From: Prostheceraeus crozeri
Taxonomy: Eukaryota > Platyhelminthes > Polycladida > Euryleptidae
DNA: 64,000 bases
NCBI GenBank assembly: GCA_907163375.1
Contig: CAJQUW010001750.1
Coordinates: 124,001-188,000, forward strand
Reading direction: 5' to 3'
Part shown: positions 1-10,476 of the stretch, in pieces
Position numbering within the stretch: position 1 is the stretch's first letter
Layout: each line of letters starts with the position of its first letter
Position numbers and translations under genes: made by a program
The notes under the pieces: model-generated
What the model saw: only the letters and a program-made list of their open reading frames with translations
Databases searched by the model: none
What the model was told of the DNA's origin: nothing

Positions 1-296
1 AAGATGACCAATATAGTAATCAGTCATGCAGAAAAACTACGGTGACCAGAATCATGAATGCCACCGGAAATAAAGAAATGGCAAAAAAAGTGACTGGTCA
101 TCGCTCAGACTGTGTTTTGACTTACAATGATTACTCAACAAACATGCAAAAAGTAACATCAAACATACTAACCAATAGTAATGTGAATTTAGCTAACAAA
201 AATGAACAAAATCAACCAACGGACGTGCCAGCTGCAAGTGACAAAATTGTTATCAAATGTCCAAGTGGGATCATTATTGAAGTCCCTTATAGGTGA
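1..296 (+). CDS. C-terminal end of a Crypton/DUF3504-type tyrosine recombinase-like gene (partial)
   Basis: The frame is open from the left edge and stops at 294-296, so only the C-terminus of a longer protein is present. It has the layout of the last part of Crypton and DUF3504 tyrosine recombinases: a YSNQSCR segment where the family usually reads TNHSLR, then VTRIMNATG, then VTGHRS, then a tyrosine in LTYNDYS. The GHRS box and the tyrosine are kept. The histidine of the HxxR box is a glutamine here, which suggests a domesticated or decayed copy rather than an active recombinase. The tail after the tyrosine is Asn/Thr-rich. It could be a host gene of the ZMYM/QRICH1/KIAA1958 kind or a transposon remnant; the window does not reach far enough left to decide. 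Confidence 0.65.
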   Translation, partial: DDQYSNQSCRKTTVTRIMNATGNKEMAKKVTGHRSDCVLTYNDYSTNMQKVTSNILTNSNVNLANKNEQNQPTDVPAASDKIVIKCPSGIIIEVPYR

Positions 297-900
297 TACT
301 AACCCCAAATCTTTGAATGCTTCAGCGTTGACAATTTGAAACGTTATTGACTTTTACTTCCTTGTATGAAAAAAGATAGCGCTAGATGACTCCAACTGCG
401 AAATTTCATTTGATATTTTAGCCAACATAAAGCATAATGTCATATCCTCATGGACTCATAGATAGTAGAGATTTAATATCTAGGAGTCCATGATAGTCCA
501 TGATGCCACCTTCATGGTCAGTTTTACTATTTTCTATGTACATGTAGTCTGGAGTCATCTAGCGCTCTCTTGCAATAGATATTTATTTGTTAAGAAGTAT
601 AAATTTTATATGAAATACAAGATATTTTCCCTCCTATCTAAAACGTGACATAGTTAAAATGAGCATCCTTTAACCTCAGAAATCCCATTGGCTGGGTGGT
701 TGGGGCTGGTTCTCGTGCCAAGATATCTGACTTTCTCCATTCTATGATTGTCAGATATCCTATGCATCTTGCTATACCAATGTTATTGTTTGTTAAGTGA
801 ATTTCAAATTTTGATATCTGTATTCCATAATACCTTGATATTTAGTTATTTTTGTACTGAGAATGGACATGGAGTATGTCTGAAATATATTTACATAACA

Positions 901-906
901 AATAAA
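901..906 (+). terminator. Candidate poly(A) signal of the left-edge gene
   Basis: AATAAA lies about 600 bases after the stop codon of the recombinase-like gene. The stretch between (297-900) has no coding signal and would be its 3' UTR. The assignment rests on position only. Confidence 0.4.
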
Positions 907-2032
907 CTATATCAATAACGATAAACTTGGCTCTTCCAAACTTTAAAAAAAATGCATTCCGACCAAGGCTACTACAAAAAAAATTCCCTATCGACCAAAC
1001 ACCGCTCTCTATTGCCACTTAATGAGAATTCTAAATACTTGTGGCGTCTGCTAGTCGTCTCGCTTTAATATTAAGCTGCGATTTTAATCGTTTCACCAAA
1101 GTAAGAGCATGAGCTGACATTTCTTTCTTTCATTTCACTTTTCCTTGTGATGAAGGCTGCATCTCGACTGAATAAAGAAACGGAGGATTGCATCAAATAC
1201 TGGAAAGTAAAGCAAGCATCGTAAGATTTCGTAAGGTGTCGCAGGGATTTGTAGACAGATACTGTAATCAACCGTGGACGTTGATAATGATCTACCCTGG
1301 TAATTGTTGTGGCAATGGTACAACACCAGCTTCAGTTTTCTTAAAGCTGAAGATTTAAGAGTTGTGCTATTATACTTCGCTTGGAGGACACGTTATGTGA
1401 AGTATCCATACAAGTAGTTGCAAACTTTTTCCTTGCTCATCTCAAAATGACATTTCATTTTATCGCTAACTAATTGCGGGCTACTATACTTGATTTTTTC
1501 ATGGTTCCTTGATAGAAAATAAAAGTAGGAGAGGATAATGGAAAAAGGTTTGCTCTATACTCAAATCACAAATTCATTTATTTGAAATCAGTGGCGTATA
1601 CAGGAATATTAGCGGCTGAGGTGCAGCATTGACAAACATGCACGCTGTACATGGTATACATAGCCTATAGCAGTCGCAGCGCAAACCAATGATTTAATGA
1701 TTTAAGACGTATCAATATCACGAGTAATAAGAAATAGTGTAATAAAACCTAAATACATGGTTGATGATTTATGGATTTATGTTAAGCAGAAAACGTCAAC
1801 AATTGCTAGAAACATTTATATAAATTTTGTAGCAAATGTCTATGTAGCTTAATCGGTAAATGCATGTGAATAATATTGCGTTGTTAGACTAAATTCACAG
1901 AGGAAACACGATAATATGGACATGATCAATGGTAATAAAACAAGTTTTTGTATATAATGATTCCTGGATTAATGTTAAAAATACAATAACCTCTGTGTAA
2001 CAACACTTTTTCACAACTTCCTTGGTTTCAAC
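907..2032. other. Anonymous AT-rich DNA
   Basis: Only short chance ORFs are seen. A tRNA box-A-like string near 1830 has no box B and was not accepted as a tRNA or SINE. Confidence 0.6.
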
Positions 2033-2260
2033 TCCATGAAATCATTTAAAGTCACATCACAATCAAAACCTTTTGTTAACTTCCTTTCAGTGTTCAAAGT
2101 TTTTATGTCATTGAGGCAATCTTGGGTCATGGTCGTCCTCAAAAATGTTTTAATGAGCTTCAATTTGCTAAATGTGCACTCACAGACAATCGAAGTTGCT
2201 GGGATGACTATTTCTGTTTCGATTAGTTTTTTTATACTGGGGACAGTGGGAAGAAAGAAT
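2033..2260 (-). pseudogene. hAT transposase C-terminal dimerisation region, remnant
   Basis: Read on the minus strand, one frame gives about 75 residues typical of the hAT C-terminal dimerisation domain: IVIPATS, then CECTFSKLKLIKTFLR, then TTMTQDCLND. Known hAT proteins have P-T-S, C-E-R-x-F-S and K-x-x-R-x-x-M-x-x-x-R-L in this order. Here the usual arginine after C-E is cysteine. No N-terminal zinc-finger region or catalytic part was found upstream (toward 2600), so this is a small fossil of a plain DNA transposon. It is unrelated to the hAT-type MITE at 57.9 kb as far as can be seen. Confidence 0.7.
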
Positions 2261-4236
2261 GCTTAGTTCGTTAATCATACATTTCAACTGTTTTGTTAAT
2301 GCTATCCTCGACAACATTTGCATTCACAATCACATTCTATGATCTAAACGCTCCAATGTCTAAATCATAGTTCATAGCAAGCTAAATGCACACAACTGCA
2401 CTTTAACGAATACGAGGACATCAGATGAAAAAGTGATTGCTTCAATCGGCTGATAATTTTCCCAAGCGCAGCACGCATTGTTTTTCTTACCCACACAGGG
2501 CTCCAGCTAGGAATCTCTTAGCGATGATATTCATCCAGTGAGAGCTTAGGAATGAGATGTCTAGCTGCGGTGCGTGAGGTGGTAGAGAGATAGTAGAAAG
2601 ATGCCTCTCGAAATGCTTCAAAATGCATCTTAATCGAAGAGAAATTACATAAATTTCATAACTCCGAAAGAGGAATATAACTACAATCACTAGAGATATG
2701 ACTGAATGATTATCTTCTTAATAGCTCTAATTTTTCACGTGCTGCGATTACAGCACGTGCAGCAGCCTTAATACGGCACTGGCTGTGGTTGAAAGCTTTT
2801 ACAAAAATTTTTTGCTTCGTTTAAGATGGAAACTTGAGTGCATCATGGGTTGTCAGCGTATTGCAATGATTCTTACACTCAAAATAGCAAATGAAGACAA
2901 TGATAACTAAAGATATAATCCCAAGTTGCTTCAGAAAGCAAAAATGCCTACCTGTGGGCAATTTTAGTTACTCATTTTTACTCATCATGATCTAGACTAA
3001 TAAGAACTGTATTTGGAAAATGATGACTCAAATTTCATTGTCGTATCATGAGGCGAATATCACCTCGATCGGTTTCTTTTACAGGCATAGAAATCCAACA
3101 ATAAAAATATAATCTCATGAAGATTAAAATATAAGCTTTTTTGAAACAATAATTGAAGCCTAATAGAAGCAAAATTTGAAAATGTTTTAATTAGAAGTGC
3201 AGATGTGCAATTGATTGCCATCGCATTTGCTTGTCTTCTTTTGAAAAGAGTCAGCAAATAAATGCATGTATTATGTTTGCAAGAGGTATGCATTTAAAGT
3301 AGACTACACATAAGAGAAATGCATGCATGTGGGAGATTTTATCTCTGATGTAAAGTAATACTGAAACTACAAATTATAGTGGCTGGTTAAGATGCTACAT
3401 ATTTTGCTCATAACTGCTTTCCAAATCCATTGCATGAGTATGGCAAAAAATCACCATTTTCTATATTCAATTTGTGCAAAACAACAAAGTGCCCATTTCA
3501 GGACATTTTTGCAGAATCAAATTTAAACTTGAAAGTGTGATTTGCAGAAAGGACAGGTTAATCTTTCTAAAATTTTCAACTTACGAAATTGAGTGTATTT
3601 TAGTTTCAGAACTAATATTTTTCCTTTTGAATTAAAAAAAGGCCTATTTATTTGAGGAGTGACATGCATTTTCGTGGTCAAATTATTATTTAGATATCTG
3701 AAAATATATTGTCGGTAATCGCACATGTATCTTAATATTCTACGAAGAATATTGATAAGCAACGTTGAGGATAATACCCAAGATTATTATCGAGTTTGAA
3801 TAAATATCAAGGTTCAGCAATTCATAAAATGACCTTCGACTAAAACCTCAATTTTATCACCGATGAATGTTTGCATTACTTTCGTTAAGAACTTTTAACA
3901 GGTCATTATTGTCTATTCAGTGTCCGTTTATTTCTGCGCAGCATCTACTTCATCTGATAGCAAACAATTGCGACAGATAATCAGAGTTTTATCAAAATAA
4001 GTGAATCAGATTGTTTAAGAATCTGCATTATTGAAAAATTGAAAGCAAAATGATAACATTATATGATGGATAAAAGTTTCATACGTTATTAATTACAAAC
4101 GAATAATACTTCTATGGTAGTAGCAGTTAATGACCTATCCAAAATTTTGTGGATGCATCGACTATTGTCTGTAACTCTCAGAATATTTCAACATTGTCAT
4201 GTCGACTGTCTCTAGGTAAGTGAATTGATGATTTCG
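2261..4236. other. Anonymous AT-rich DNA
   Basis: No coding signal, RNA gene or clear repeat structure was recognised. Confidence 0.55.
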
Positions 4237-5401
4237 TCGCTATGCTGACGAAGGGGCGTATAACAAAAAAGATGGTTTTGAGATAATCGGCTTTAAAGTT
4301 TTGGATAATTTCGTTGTACAATATCTCAACCATTATTCATCATTTTGTCTTGATTTTTGATATGTAAGTAATTTCGGGAATTTCAAATCGATTGATCTAC
4401 TTTATTTTTTGCATACGAAATCATTAATTACACGTAATCACGATTTTAAAACTAGTATATTGTATACGCCCTTTTGTAAGCATAGAATTTGAGCGAAATA
4501 GCACATACACCGTAAATCGCTGGATACGAAAATTGCATACAAACATATACAAAAAACACATACAATTTGAAACTAACATCTGATACGAGATTCTCGTATG
4601 TTTACAGAGATCTGGTACATTTTTCATACAAAATCTCGCTTACTTTCGTATGTGATTGGTATGTAGCGATACGAACTATTCTATCTGTGATTGGCTGTTT
4701 TGCAATGAAATACGAGTTGTTGGTATGTTTTATATACGAGACCCGATGCAAGTTGGTCCTCATTCGTATGTGTTTCGTATGAAGAGCTTTAAGTCACATG
4801 GCAAAAAATAAGTTATATTACATACTACTGTCAAACAACTTTTTTCCAGTAATACCAGTCGTGAATATTTCTTTGTGAAAGTGTGGTATTTAACTAGATT
4901 AGATTTATTATGATATTAAAGACGCATGTCATCGTTGCTACTTATCTTATGGCATTCACAAGACTCATAATTAGCTCATTTCCATGAACTAAGTTGATAA
5001 ACATCATTTCAATAATACGATGACTTTCGAGCAACCATGTTGACTTATATATCTCAAACATAACTATTTTTGCGTTCATCAATTGTATATAATGTGTAAG
5101 TTTGACTATTAAATGTCATTATCTTAATACTTACAAAACAGTAGTAACATTAGTGTGATCTTTATTGACAAAAGGCCTTAAATCAACATATATTAGAAAT
5201 CATTAATGCTTTCCTATAACATTGTGCTGGTATTGCTTTAGTATGCAAAGCATACCACATTTGAAATAACATGCGAAAAGCATACAAATATATACCAAGA
5301 GAATACAGAAAAATACCAAAAAATATTTTGGTATGTATCCTTCGTATATGATTGGTATTCATCGATTTACAGTGTACGCCCATCATACGCCTCTTTGTAA
5401 A
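4237..5401. repeat. ATACG-rich repeat with TIR-like ends (MITE-like)
   Basis: The left edge reads CGCTATGCTGACGAAGGGGC and the right end carries an inverted relative, ATACGCCTCTTTGT. The inside is full of GTATG/CATAC and ATACGA words. Similar segments (CGTATGTGATTGGTAT near 4648 and CGTATATGATTGGTAT near 5344) recur, as does CGATTTACNGTGTA in opposite orientations. The same end motif occurs at 32.8-33.1 kb. No target duplication was identified, so the limits are approximate. Confidence 0.35.
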
Positions 5402-5897
5402 ATATTTTTTGGTGAATTTATGCTTTTTATGGGGTGTATATCGAAATTTTTCATGACAATGCTTATACATCAGAATAAGTCAGCACATGGGAATAAGTGA
5501 AAAGACGATAATTGTGGACGTTAATACGTGTACATGTACATCCATTACAAATTTCACTGATTGTCACGTACACATGTGTACAAAACACCAAATGTAAGTT
5601 GGAAAACTGGTTGGATATCACCTATCAAGTCAAATATGGACCAAACATCCTGCGTCAGTAATGTGGTATTGACTTACATAAACCTCTTATGATCCTGATT
5701 CCTATTTAACAGGCACCGAACCTGAAACTTAAGGTCGTCATATTTTGATGATGAAGTTCTTGGTATGGATTGGTAAACACAAGCAGGTTCACAACCATTA
5801 ATTTTTGACCTTGATTGGCAAATTGCAGAACTGAATACACTGCATCGCTTCGCGACATTTTGAAACCTGGCTGTAAAAGATCTTTCACTCCAACTCC
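5402..5897. other. Anonymous DNA left of the Polinton
   Basis: No gene recognised. ACATGT-type palindromes occur near 5530 and 5575. Confidence 0.5.
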
Positions 5898-5903
5898 AGG
5901 ATT
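5898..5903 (+). repeat. Polinton target-site duplication, left copy
   Basis: AGGATT directly abuts the first base of the left TIR and is repeated exactly at 29652-29657. Six-base duplications are the rule for Polintons. Confidence 0.92.
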
Positions 5904-7770
5904 AGTAGTAAGAAAACGGCGAACACCAGATAGCGCAAGATGGCCGCCATCGCTGAGTCCCCCCCCCTCTGGCTCGGCAGAGTGTCGTGGTCGGCCGCCG
6001 TGGTGCTTCGGGTCTGAGTCCCCCCCCCCTCTGGAACGATAGAGTGTCGTGGTGGACTTGGGCGACCGCCAGGATTAGTCTTGAGGCTATAGTGTGTGAT
6101 GTTTTTGGTGCAATCTGCTGAATGTTGGGTTGTAAAATGGGTTGTTTCGAGTGGAAGGAGTGGTCGGATGAGAAAACGGAGGTCGGATTCGTGTTCAGCG
6201 TGAAATTCTGCATCGGTAGGGTGAGTTTCAAGGCAATCGGTGAGAAAAAATGTTCAACATTTTTCGAAAAACGACAGAGTTAGAATTTGGGACGTTTTGG
6301 TGTGTAGCGCCCAAACGAAGCATCGGATGAGAAAACGGAGGCCAGATTCGGATTCAGCGTGAAATTCTGCATCGGTATGGTGAGTTTCAAGTCAATCGGA
6401 GAGAAAAAATTTTCGCTGACGTCCCCCCCCCTCTGGACAGCTTGCTTCGATTTTGGCTTCTAGTGGACGGATTTTGTCGTGCGATAGCTCGTTTGAAAGC
6501 TAAGAGTGAGACAAATTCAGTGAAAGAATCGGCTTGTTCCTATCTGTCTTCGTTTAGATGTGAGACGCCATTTAAGATTTTGGGACATTGGTGAAAAACG
6601 ACAGAGTTAGAATTTGGGACGTTTTGGGCTCTAGCTTCAAAACGAAGCATCGGATTGGAAAACGGATTTCAGATTTGGAATCAGCGTGAAATTCTTTATA
6701 TGTATGGTGAGTTTCAAGTCAATCGGCGAGAAAAAATTTTCAACATTTTTCGAAAAAACGACAGAGTTAGAATTTGGGACGTTTTGGTGTGTAGCGCCCA
6801 AACGAAGCATCGGATGAGAAAACGGAGGCCAGATTCGGAATCTACGTGAAATTTTGGATTAGGAAGGATGTTTCCAGCGAAATCGGAGAGAAAAAATTTT
6901 CACTGACGTCCCCCCCCCTCTGGACAGCTTGCTTCGATTTTGGCTTCCAGTGGACGGATTTTGTCGTGCGATAGCTCGTTTGAAAGCTAAGAGTGAGACA
7001 AATTCAGTGAAAGAATCGGCTTGTTCCTATCTGTCTTCGTTTAGATGTGAGACGCCATTTAAGATTTTGGGACATTGGTGAAAAACGACAGAGTTAGAAT
7101 TTGGGACGTTTTGGGCTCTAGCTTCAAAACGAAGCATCGGATTGGAAAACGGATATCAGATTTGGAATCAGCGTGAAATTCTTTATATGTATGGTGAGTT
7201 TCAAGTCAATCGGCGAGAAAAAATTTTCAACATTTTTCGAAAAAACGACAGAGTTAGAATTTGGGACGTTTTGGTGTGTAGCGCCCAAACGAAGCATCGG
7301 ATGAGAAAACGGAGGCCAGATTCGGAATCTACGTGAAATTTTGGGTTAGGAAGGATGTTTCCAGCGAAATCGGAGAGAAAAAATTTTCACTGACGTCCCC
7401 CCCCTCTGGACAGCTTGCTTCGATTTTGGCTTCCAGTGGACGGATTTTGTCGTGCGATAGCTCGTTTGAAAGCTAAGAGTGAGACAAATTCAGTGAAAGA
7501 ATCGGCTTGTTCCTATCTGTCTTCGTTTAGATGTGAGACGCCATTTAAGATTTTGGGACATTGGTGAAAAACGACAGAGTTAGAATTTGGGACGTTTTGG
7601 GCTCTAGCTTCAAAACGAAGCATCGGATTGGAAAACGGATTTCAGATTTGGAATCAGCGTGAAATTCTTTATATGTATGGTGAGTTTCAAGTCAATCGGA
7701 GAGTTTCAAGTCAATCGGCGAGAAAAATGTTCAACATTTTTTCGGAAAAACGAGTTAGAATTTTTGCGAT
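5904..7770 (+). repeat. Left Polinton TIR
   Basis: The outer 340 bases are an almost perfect inverted match to the right end. They include two runs of eight or more C inside CTGAGTCCCC...CTCTGG contexts. Further in, the TIR consists of about three tandem units of about 487 bases. The left arm is longer than the right by part of a unit. Confidence 0.9.
6290..7770 (+). repeat. Tandem repeat of about 487 bp inside the left TIR
   Basis: The marker CTGACGTCCCCCCC recurs near 6417, 6902 and 7390, and GGAAAACGGATNTCAGATTTGG near 6656, 7143 and 7629. Each unit holds two related sub-repeats around ACAGAGTTAGAATTTGGG. Identical 64-aa ORFs in the units are by-products of the repeat and not genes. Confidence 0.85.
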
Positions 7771-7955
7771 GGCTGCCTACTGTAGAGCCAAAACGAAGCA
7801 TCGGATGGGAAAACGGAGGCCAGATTCGGATTCAGCGTCAAATTCTACATGGAAATGATTTATTTCCAGCTCAATCGGAGCACTAGAACCGGAGATAGAC
7901 GGGTTTTTTAGTGTTTGGATGATGGGTGTTACGTCATCAGCTGATCGCCACACAC

Positions 7956-7963
7956 TATATAAG
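7956..7963 (+). promoter_or_regulatory. TATA box of the first Polinton gene
   Basis: TATATAAG stands about 50 bases before a splice donor and close to a CRE-like TACGTCATC at 7930-7938. The same octamer precedes polB. A short untranslated first exon would follow. Confidence 0.6.
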
Positions 7964-8009
7964 CTGGGAACCGAGAGAGACTTGTCATTAAGACGAGAGA
8001 TTGTCAACG

Positions 8010-8670
8010 GTAAGTCGTCTCTCTGAGCTCCGATGATAGCTTCGGACATTCCAAATCCCGAGTTTCTGTAAGAAACCGACTTAGAAAATTTCATTGCTGA
8101 TATCAGCTAAGGCGTCAGACTTAGAGGTTAGCCAGGAGATGGCCTTCGTCTCCAGGCCATAAAAGACTCCAAAACTTTAAAGGCTTGTAACTTTGCTTCT
8201 ACAAGTCCGTTTGACTTGATTCAAAAAAGGTTCGGTCGCTATTGAACTGCCCTAAGTGATAGACTACTTATAAAATTTCATAAGTAGTGCTAAAAAATTG
8301 AAAAATTTAAATTCGCTATTTTTTGGCAATTTTCGGGATTTTCAAACCTTCTGAATTCAACTAAGACATTTATAAAGTTGTGGGAGGCAAGCTTCGGCTT
8401 GGAATTTGCAACCTTTGTAAACAATCCACTGATTTTCATGTCAAAATCGGGGTCCGGATACCAACACAGTGATATGACGCACGCTCTGTCCGCGGGAGGT
8501 TGGATTTGTGGGCCGAGGCCTTGGAGTTGGGATAAGATCCCCTCTGAGTAATGCCTGTAACGGATTCAAAGGTTCGACACTTTCCACCAATCTCACAATT
8601 TAGCTGTATGATTATAAGAATGACTGCCAATGTCGCCTGTTAGTAATTCTATTTCATCCTTCCTTTACAG
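8010..8670 (+). other. Probable 5' UTR intron of the first Polinton gene
   Basis: GTAAGT at 8010-8015 follows a short leader after the TATA box. A pyrimidine-rich tract ending CTTTACAG closes at 8670, 16 bases before the ATG at 8687. No coding signal is seen inside. Confidence 0.55.
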
Positions 8671-8686
8671 ATACATAAGTTACAAA

Positions 8687-9781
8687 ATGGGAGGCAACTC
8701 AAAATTTTTATTTAAAAAGTGCTCTTGCGGAGAAATAAAGAGGGGTGGCGAATTCAAACGTCACATTAATAAGTATAAGAATACGCCTCACTTCCACGAG
8801 GAAAGAGCCGTTATTTCCGGCTGTACACATTGCCTGAAATTTTTGAAAGGCAAAGAGCATGAGGAATTTTACATCGCCCACGCCGACTGTCCGCTCAAAA
8901 AGGCAAACAATTATATAACATCAGACATCGGCAAAGTGATCGCACCCTTCTTCAACGAAGAAACAGTCGATCTTGACGCAGCACTACAAGAGGCTATTGC
9001 AACAATTTTGGAGCCTGCTGCTTCGGCCACTACCTCATCAACAGCAGAAGAGAAGGCCCCACTAAGCGATTTGGACAGCTCAGATGACTCCGATTCTGAG
9101 GAGGTCGTCATCACTAAAAACACGGAAGTGATAGGAAAACCAACAAATCAGTCTTCCCCGAAAAAGAAAGTAATCGCACCTTCCCCAGTAAAGAAGGGGA
9201 TTAAGCAGCAGATGAACAGCTGGAATAAGGATGAGCAGATCGCAAAAGTGAGCCAGGAATATGCACTCACGAAATTAAAAGATGAGCTCACTCGTTACAA
9301 AAACGAATGTTCGGCCCTTAGGGATGACAATTTCCACCTGAAGGGTCAGGTAGCCGAGATTCGGGCCCTCAAGACCCAAGTGATCAATTTAGAATCTTTC
9401 CGCGGAAGGGCGCTTGCCAGCGAAAAACACGTTACTGAGCAGGCGACTTACATAAAATCATTAAAAGCTCAAGAAGAGGTATCAAATTTAAAAATTGAGC
9501 AATTAAAGACTAGCCTGACTGAGAGTCAGAAGAAAGAAGAGAGACGAACAACGCTCCACATTCCCATCATCAAGAGCAGAATCGTCGACAGCATCATCCT
9601 TGAGAGTGAGGACTTGGATGCCACATTTGAGTGCTACGAGGGAGCAATGGCGGAGATGCGCTGTCTCCATGTCTCTATAAAGCATGATGGCGAAATAAAG
9701 GAGCTGCGCCACCGGAAGCGGAAACTGCCGGCCAAATACTTAACTCAACCATCACCATCGAAGGGGTCGCGAACCGGCTAA
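8687..9781 (+). CDS. Polinton zinc-finger/coiled-coil protein, unassigned
   Basis: The 364-residue protein is not a family I can name. The start at 8687 is preferred over the upstream in-frame ATG at 8630 because a splice acceptor lies just before it. The N-terminal 65 residues have a Cys/His array (CSC, HINKY, HFH, CTHC, HAD, C) that could bind zinc. The middle is acidic and Ser-rich (DLDSSDDSDSEE), followed by Lys-rich SPKKK segments. A heptad-rich coiled coil spans roughly residues 175-300. The C-terminus is basic (RHRKRKLP). It has a TATA box and a spliced 5' UTR, and a histone-type 3' stem-loop follows the stop codon. By position and promoter type it is probably an early regulatory or DNA-binding protein; that is inference. 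Confidence 0.7.
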   Translation: MGGNSKFLFKKCSCGEIKRGGEFKRHINKYKNTPHFHEERAVISGCTHCLKFLKGKEHEEFYIAHADCPLKKANNYITSDIGKVIAPFFNEETVDLDAALQEAIATILEPAASATTSSTAEEKAPLSDLDSSDDSDSEEVVITKNTEVIGKPTNQSSPKKKVIAPSPVKKGIKQQMNSWNKDEQIAKVSQEYALTKLKDELTRYKNECSALRDDNFHLKGQVAEIRALKTQVINLESFRGRALASEKHVTEQATYIKSLKAQEEVSNLKIEQLKTSLTESQKKEERRTTLHIPIIKSRIVDSIILESEDLDATFECYEGAMAEMRCLHVSIKHDGEIKELRHRKRKLPAKYLTQPSPSKGSRTG

Positions 9782-9793
9782 ATTTCTCTTATG

Positions 9794-9855
9794 GTAAGTT
9801 AATATCATCTCTATCACTTGAATATATTTTCATCTATTTTTCCTTCTATTTTCAG
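9794..9855 (+). other. Possible small intron after the stop codon
   Basis: GTAAGT follows an ATG at 9791-9793 and TATTTTCAG ends at 9855, just before the repeat that carries the histone-type stem-loop. It resembles the ATG-GTAAGT arrangement at polB. It could be a 3' UTR intron or a relic promoter exon. Confidence 0.35.
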
Positions 9856-9861
9856 ATACGA

Positions 9862-10000
9862 CGAGAACGAACCAACGGCTCTCTTAAGGGCCACCATGGG
9901 GCAAGACATGATAGAACCTCCACGCGGTTTGCCCTGGGCAGTCTTTAGACTGGCGAATACTATCATTAAGTTGAATCTGCTATCAGTCAACTTGAACGTT
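9862..10000 (+). repeat. 139-bp direct repeat with histone-type 3' end, copy 1
   Basis: It is nearly identical to 10338-10476. Each copy holds the stem-loop, the purine element and about 90 further bases, placed after two different genes. Confidence 0.9.
9877..9892 (+). terminator. Histone mRNA-type 3' stem-loop, copy 1
   Basis: GGCTCTCTTAAGGGCC fits the 16-nt replication-dependent histone consensus GGYYYUHHUHARRRCC at every position: a 6-bp stem with one G-U pair and a 4-nt loop. The flanks ACCAAC and ACCA are also typical. A CAAGA-containing purine stretch follows about 10 bases after the stem, where the U7 snRNA-binding downstream element sits in histone genes. The stop codon of the preceding gene is about 95 bases upstream. 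Confidence 0.8.
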
Positions 10001-10017
10001 ACATCACATTAGAGGGG

Positions 10018-10025
10018 TATATAAA
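10018..10025 (+). promoter_or_regulatory. TATA box of the 88-aa gene
   Basis: TATATAAA is 31 bases before the ATG at 10057, leaving room for only a very short leader, as in compact intronless histone genes. Confidence 0.6.
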
Positions 10026-10056
10026 CCACTACCTCTCATTCCATTTCATTCAAATC

Positions 10057-10323
10057 ATGGAGACGCCAAACGCTGCAGTCAACTCTCCTCGCGGACCACA
10101 GTTAAGACCGCGAAATTTATTTGATGAATTTGCTAGAATAGAGGAGCAAGACAGAGTTCACAACAATCTTGCTCAGATTGGCAATCCGATGACAGCAACT
10201 GCTGTCAATCCAACGGAATGGCGCTACATTCCACTTTTTAGTCATGCGCCAGTTAGTGTGGAAGTCGACAGTGCTACCAAAGAGAGAGTCAAAGACTCTC
10301 TCAGCAGAATTGGTAGGGTGTAA
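10057..10323 (+). CDS. Small Polinton protein, unassigned, with histone-like gene structure
   Basis: The 88-residue protein starts at an ATG 31 bases after a TATA box and has no sign of introns. It is Pro/Arg-rich at the start (SPRGPQLRPRN) and then has LFDEFARIEEQDRVHNNLAQIGN. I recognise no domain and it is not a histone. The stop codon lies only 29 bases before a second copy of the histone-type stem-loop. TATA box, short leader, single exon, short 3' UTR and stem-loop together mimic a replication-dependent histone gene. It may be a small early regulator; the function is unknown. Confidence 0.6.
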   Translation: METPNAAVNSPRGPQLRPRNLFDEFARIEEQDRVHNNLAQIGNPMTATAVNPTEWRYIPLFSHAPVSVEVDSATKERVKDSLSRIGRV

Positions 10324-10337
10324 GATGACGTTACTCC

Positions 10338-10476
10338 CGAGAACGAACCATCGGCTCTCTTAAGGGCCACCATGGGGCAAGACATGATAAAACCTCCACG
10401 CGGTTTGCCCTGGGCAGTCTTCGGACTGGCGAATACTATCATTAAGTTGAATCTGCTATCAGTCAACTTGAACGTT
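10338..10476 (+). repeat. 139-bp direct repeat with histone-type 3' end, copy 2
   Basis: Second copy of the 9862-10000 segment, differing at a few bases. The duplication shows that the 3' end signal was passed between genes inside the element. Confidence 0.9.
10353..10368 (+). terminator. Histone mRNA-type 3' stem-loop, copy 2
   Basis: This is the same 16-mer as copy 1, again followed by ACCA and by GGGGCAAGACATGATA. It lies 29 bases after the stop codon of the 88-aa gene, within the spacing usual for histone mRNAs. Confidence 0.82.

Noticed and set aside
1821-1870. tRNA-like box A (TAGCTTAATCGG)
   Set aside because: No box B and no cloverleaf could be found nearby.
2487-2690. Minus-strand 67-aa ORF and similar short ORFs in 1-5.9 kb and 29.7-37.4 kb
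   Set aside because: Low-complexity or random composition, no motif, and no conserved partner.
6655-7858. Repeated 64-aa ORFs in the left TIR (and one in the right TIR at 28706-28900)
   Set aside because: They arise from the tandem repeat and show no independent protein-like features; the sequences repeat because the DNA does.
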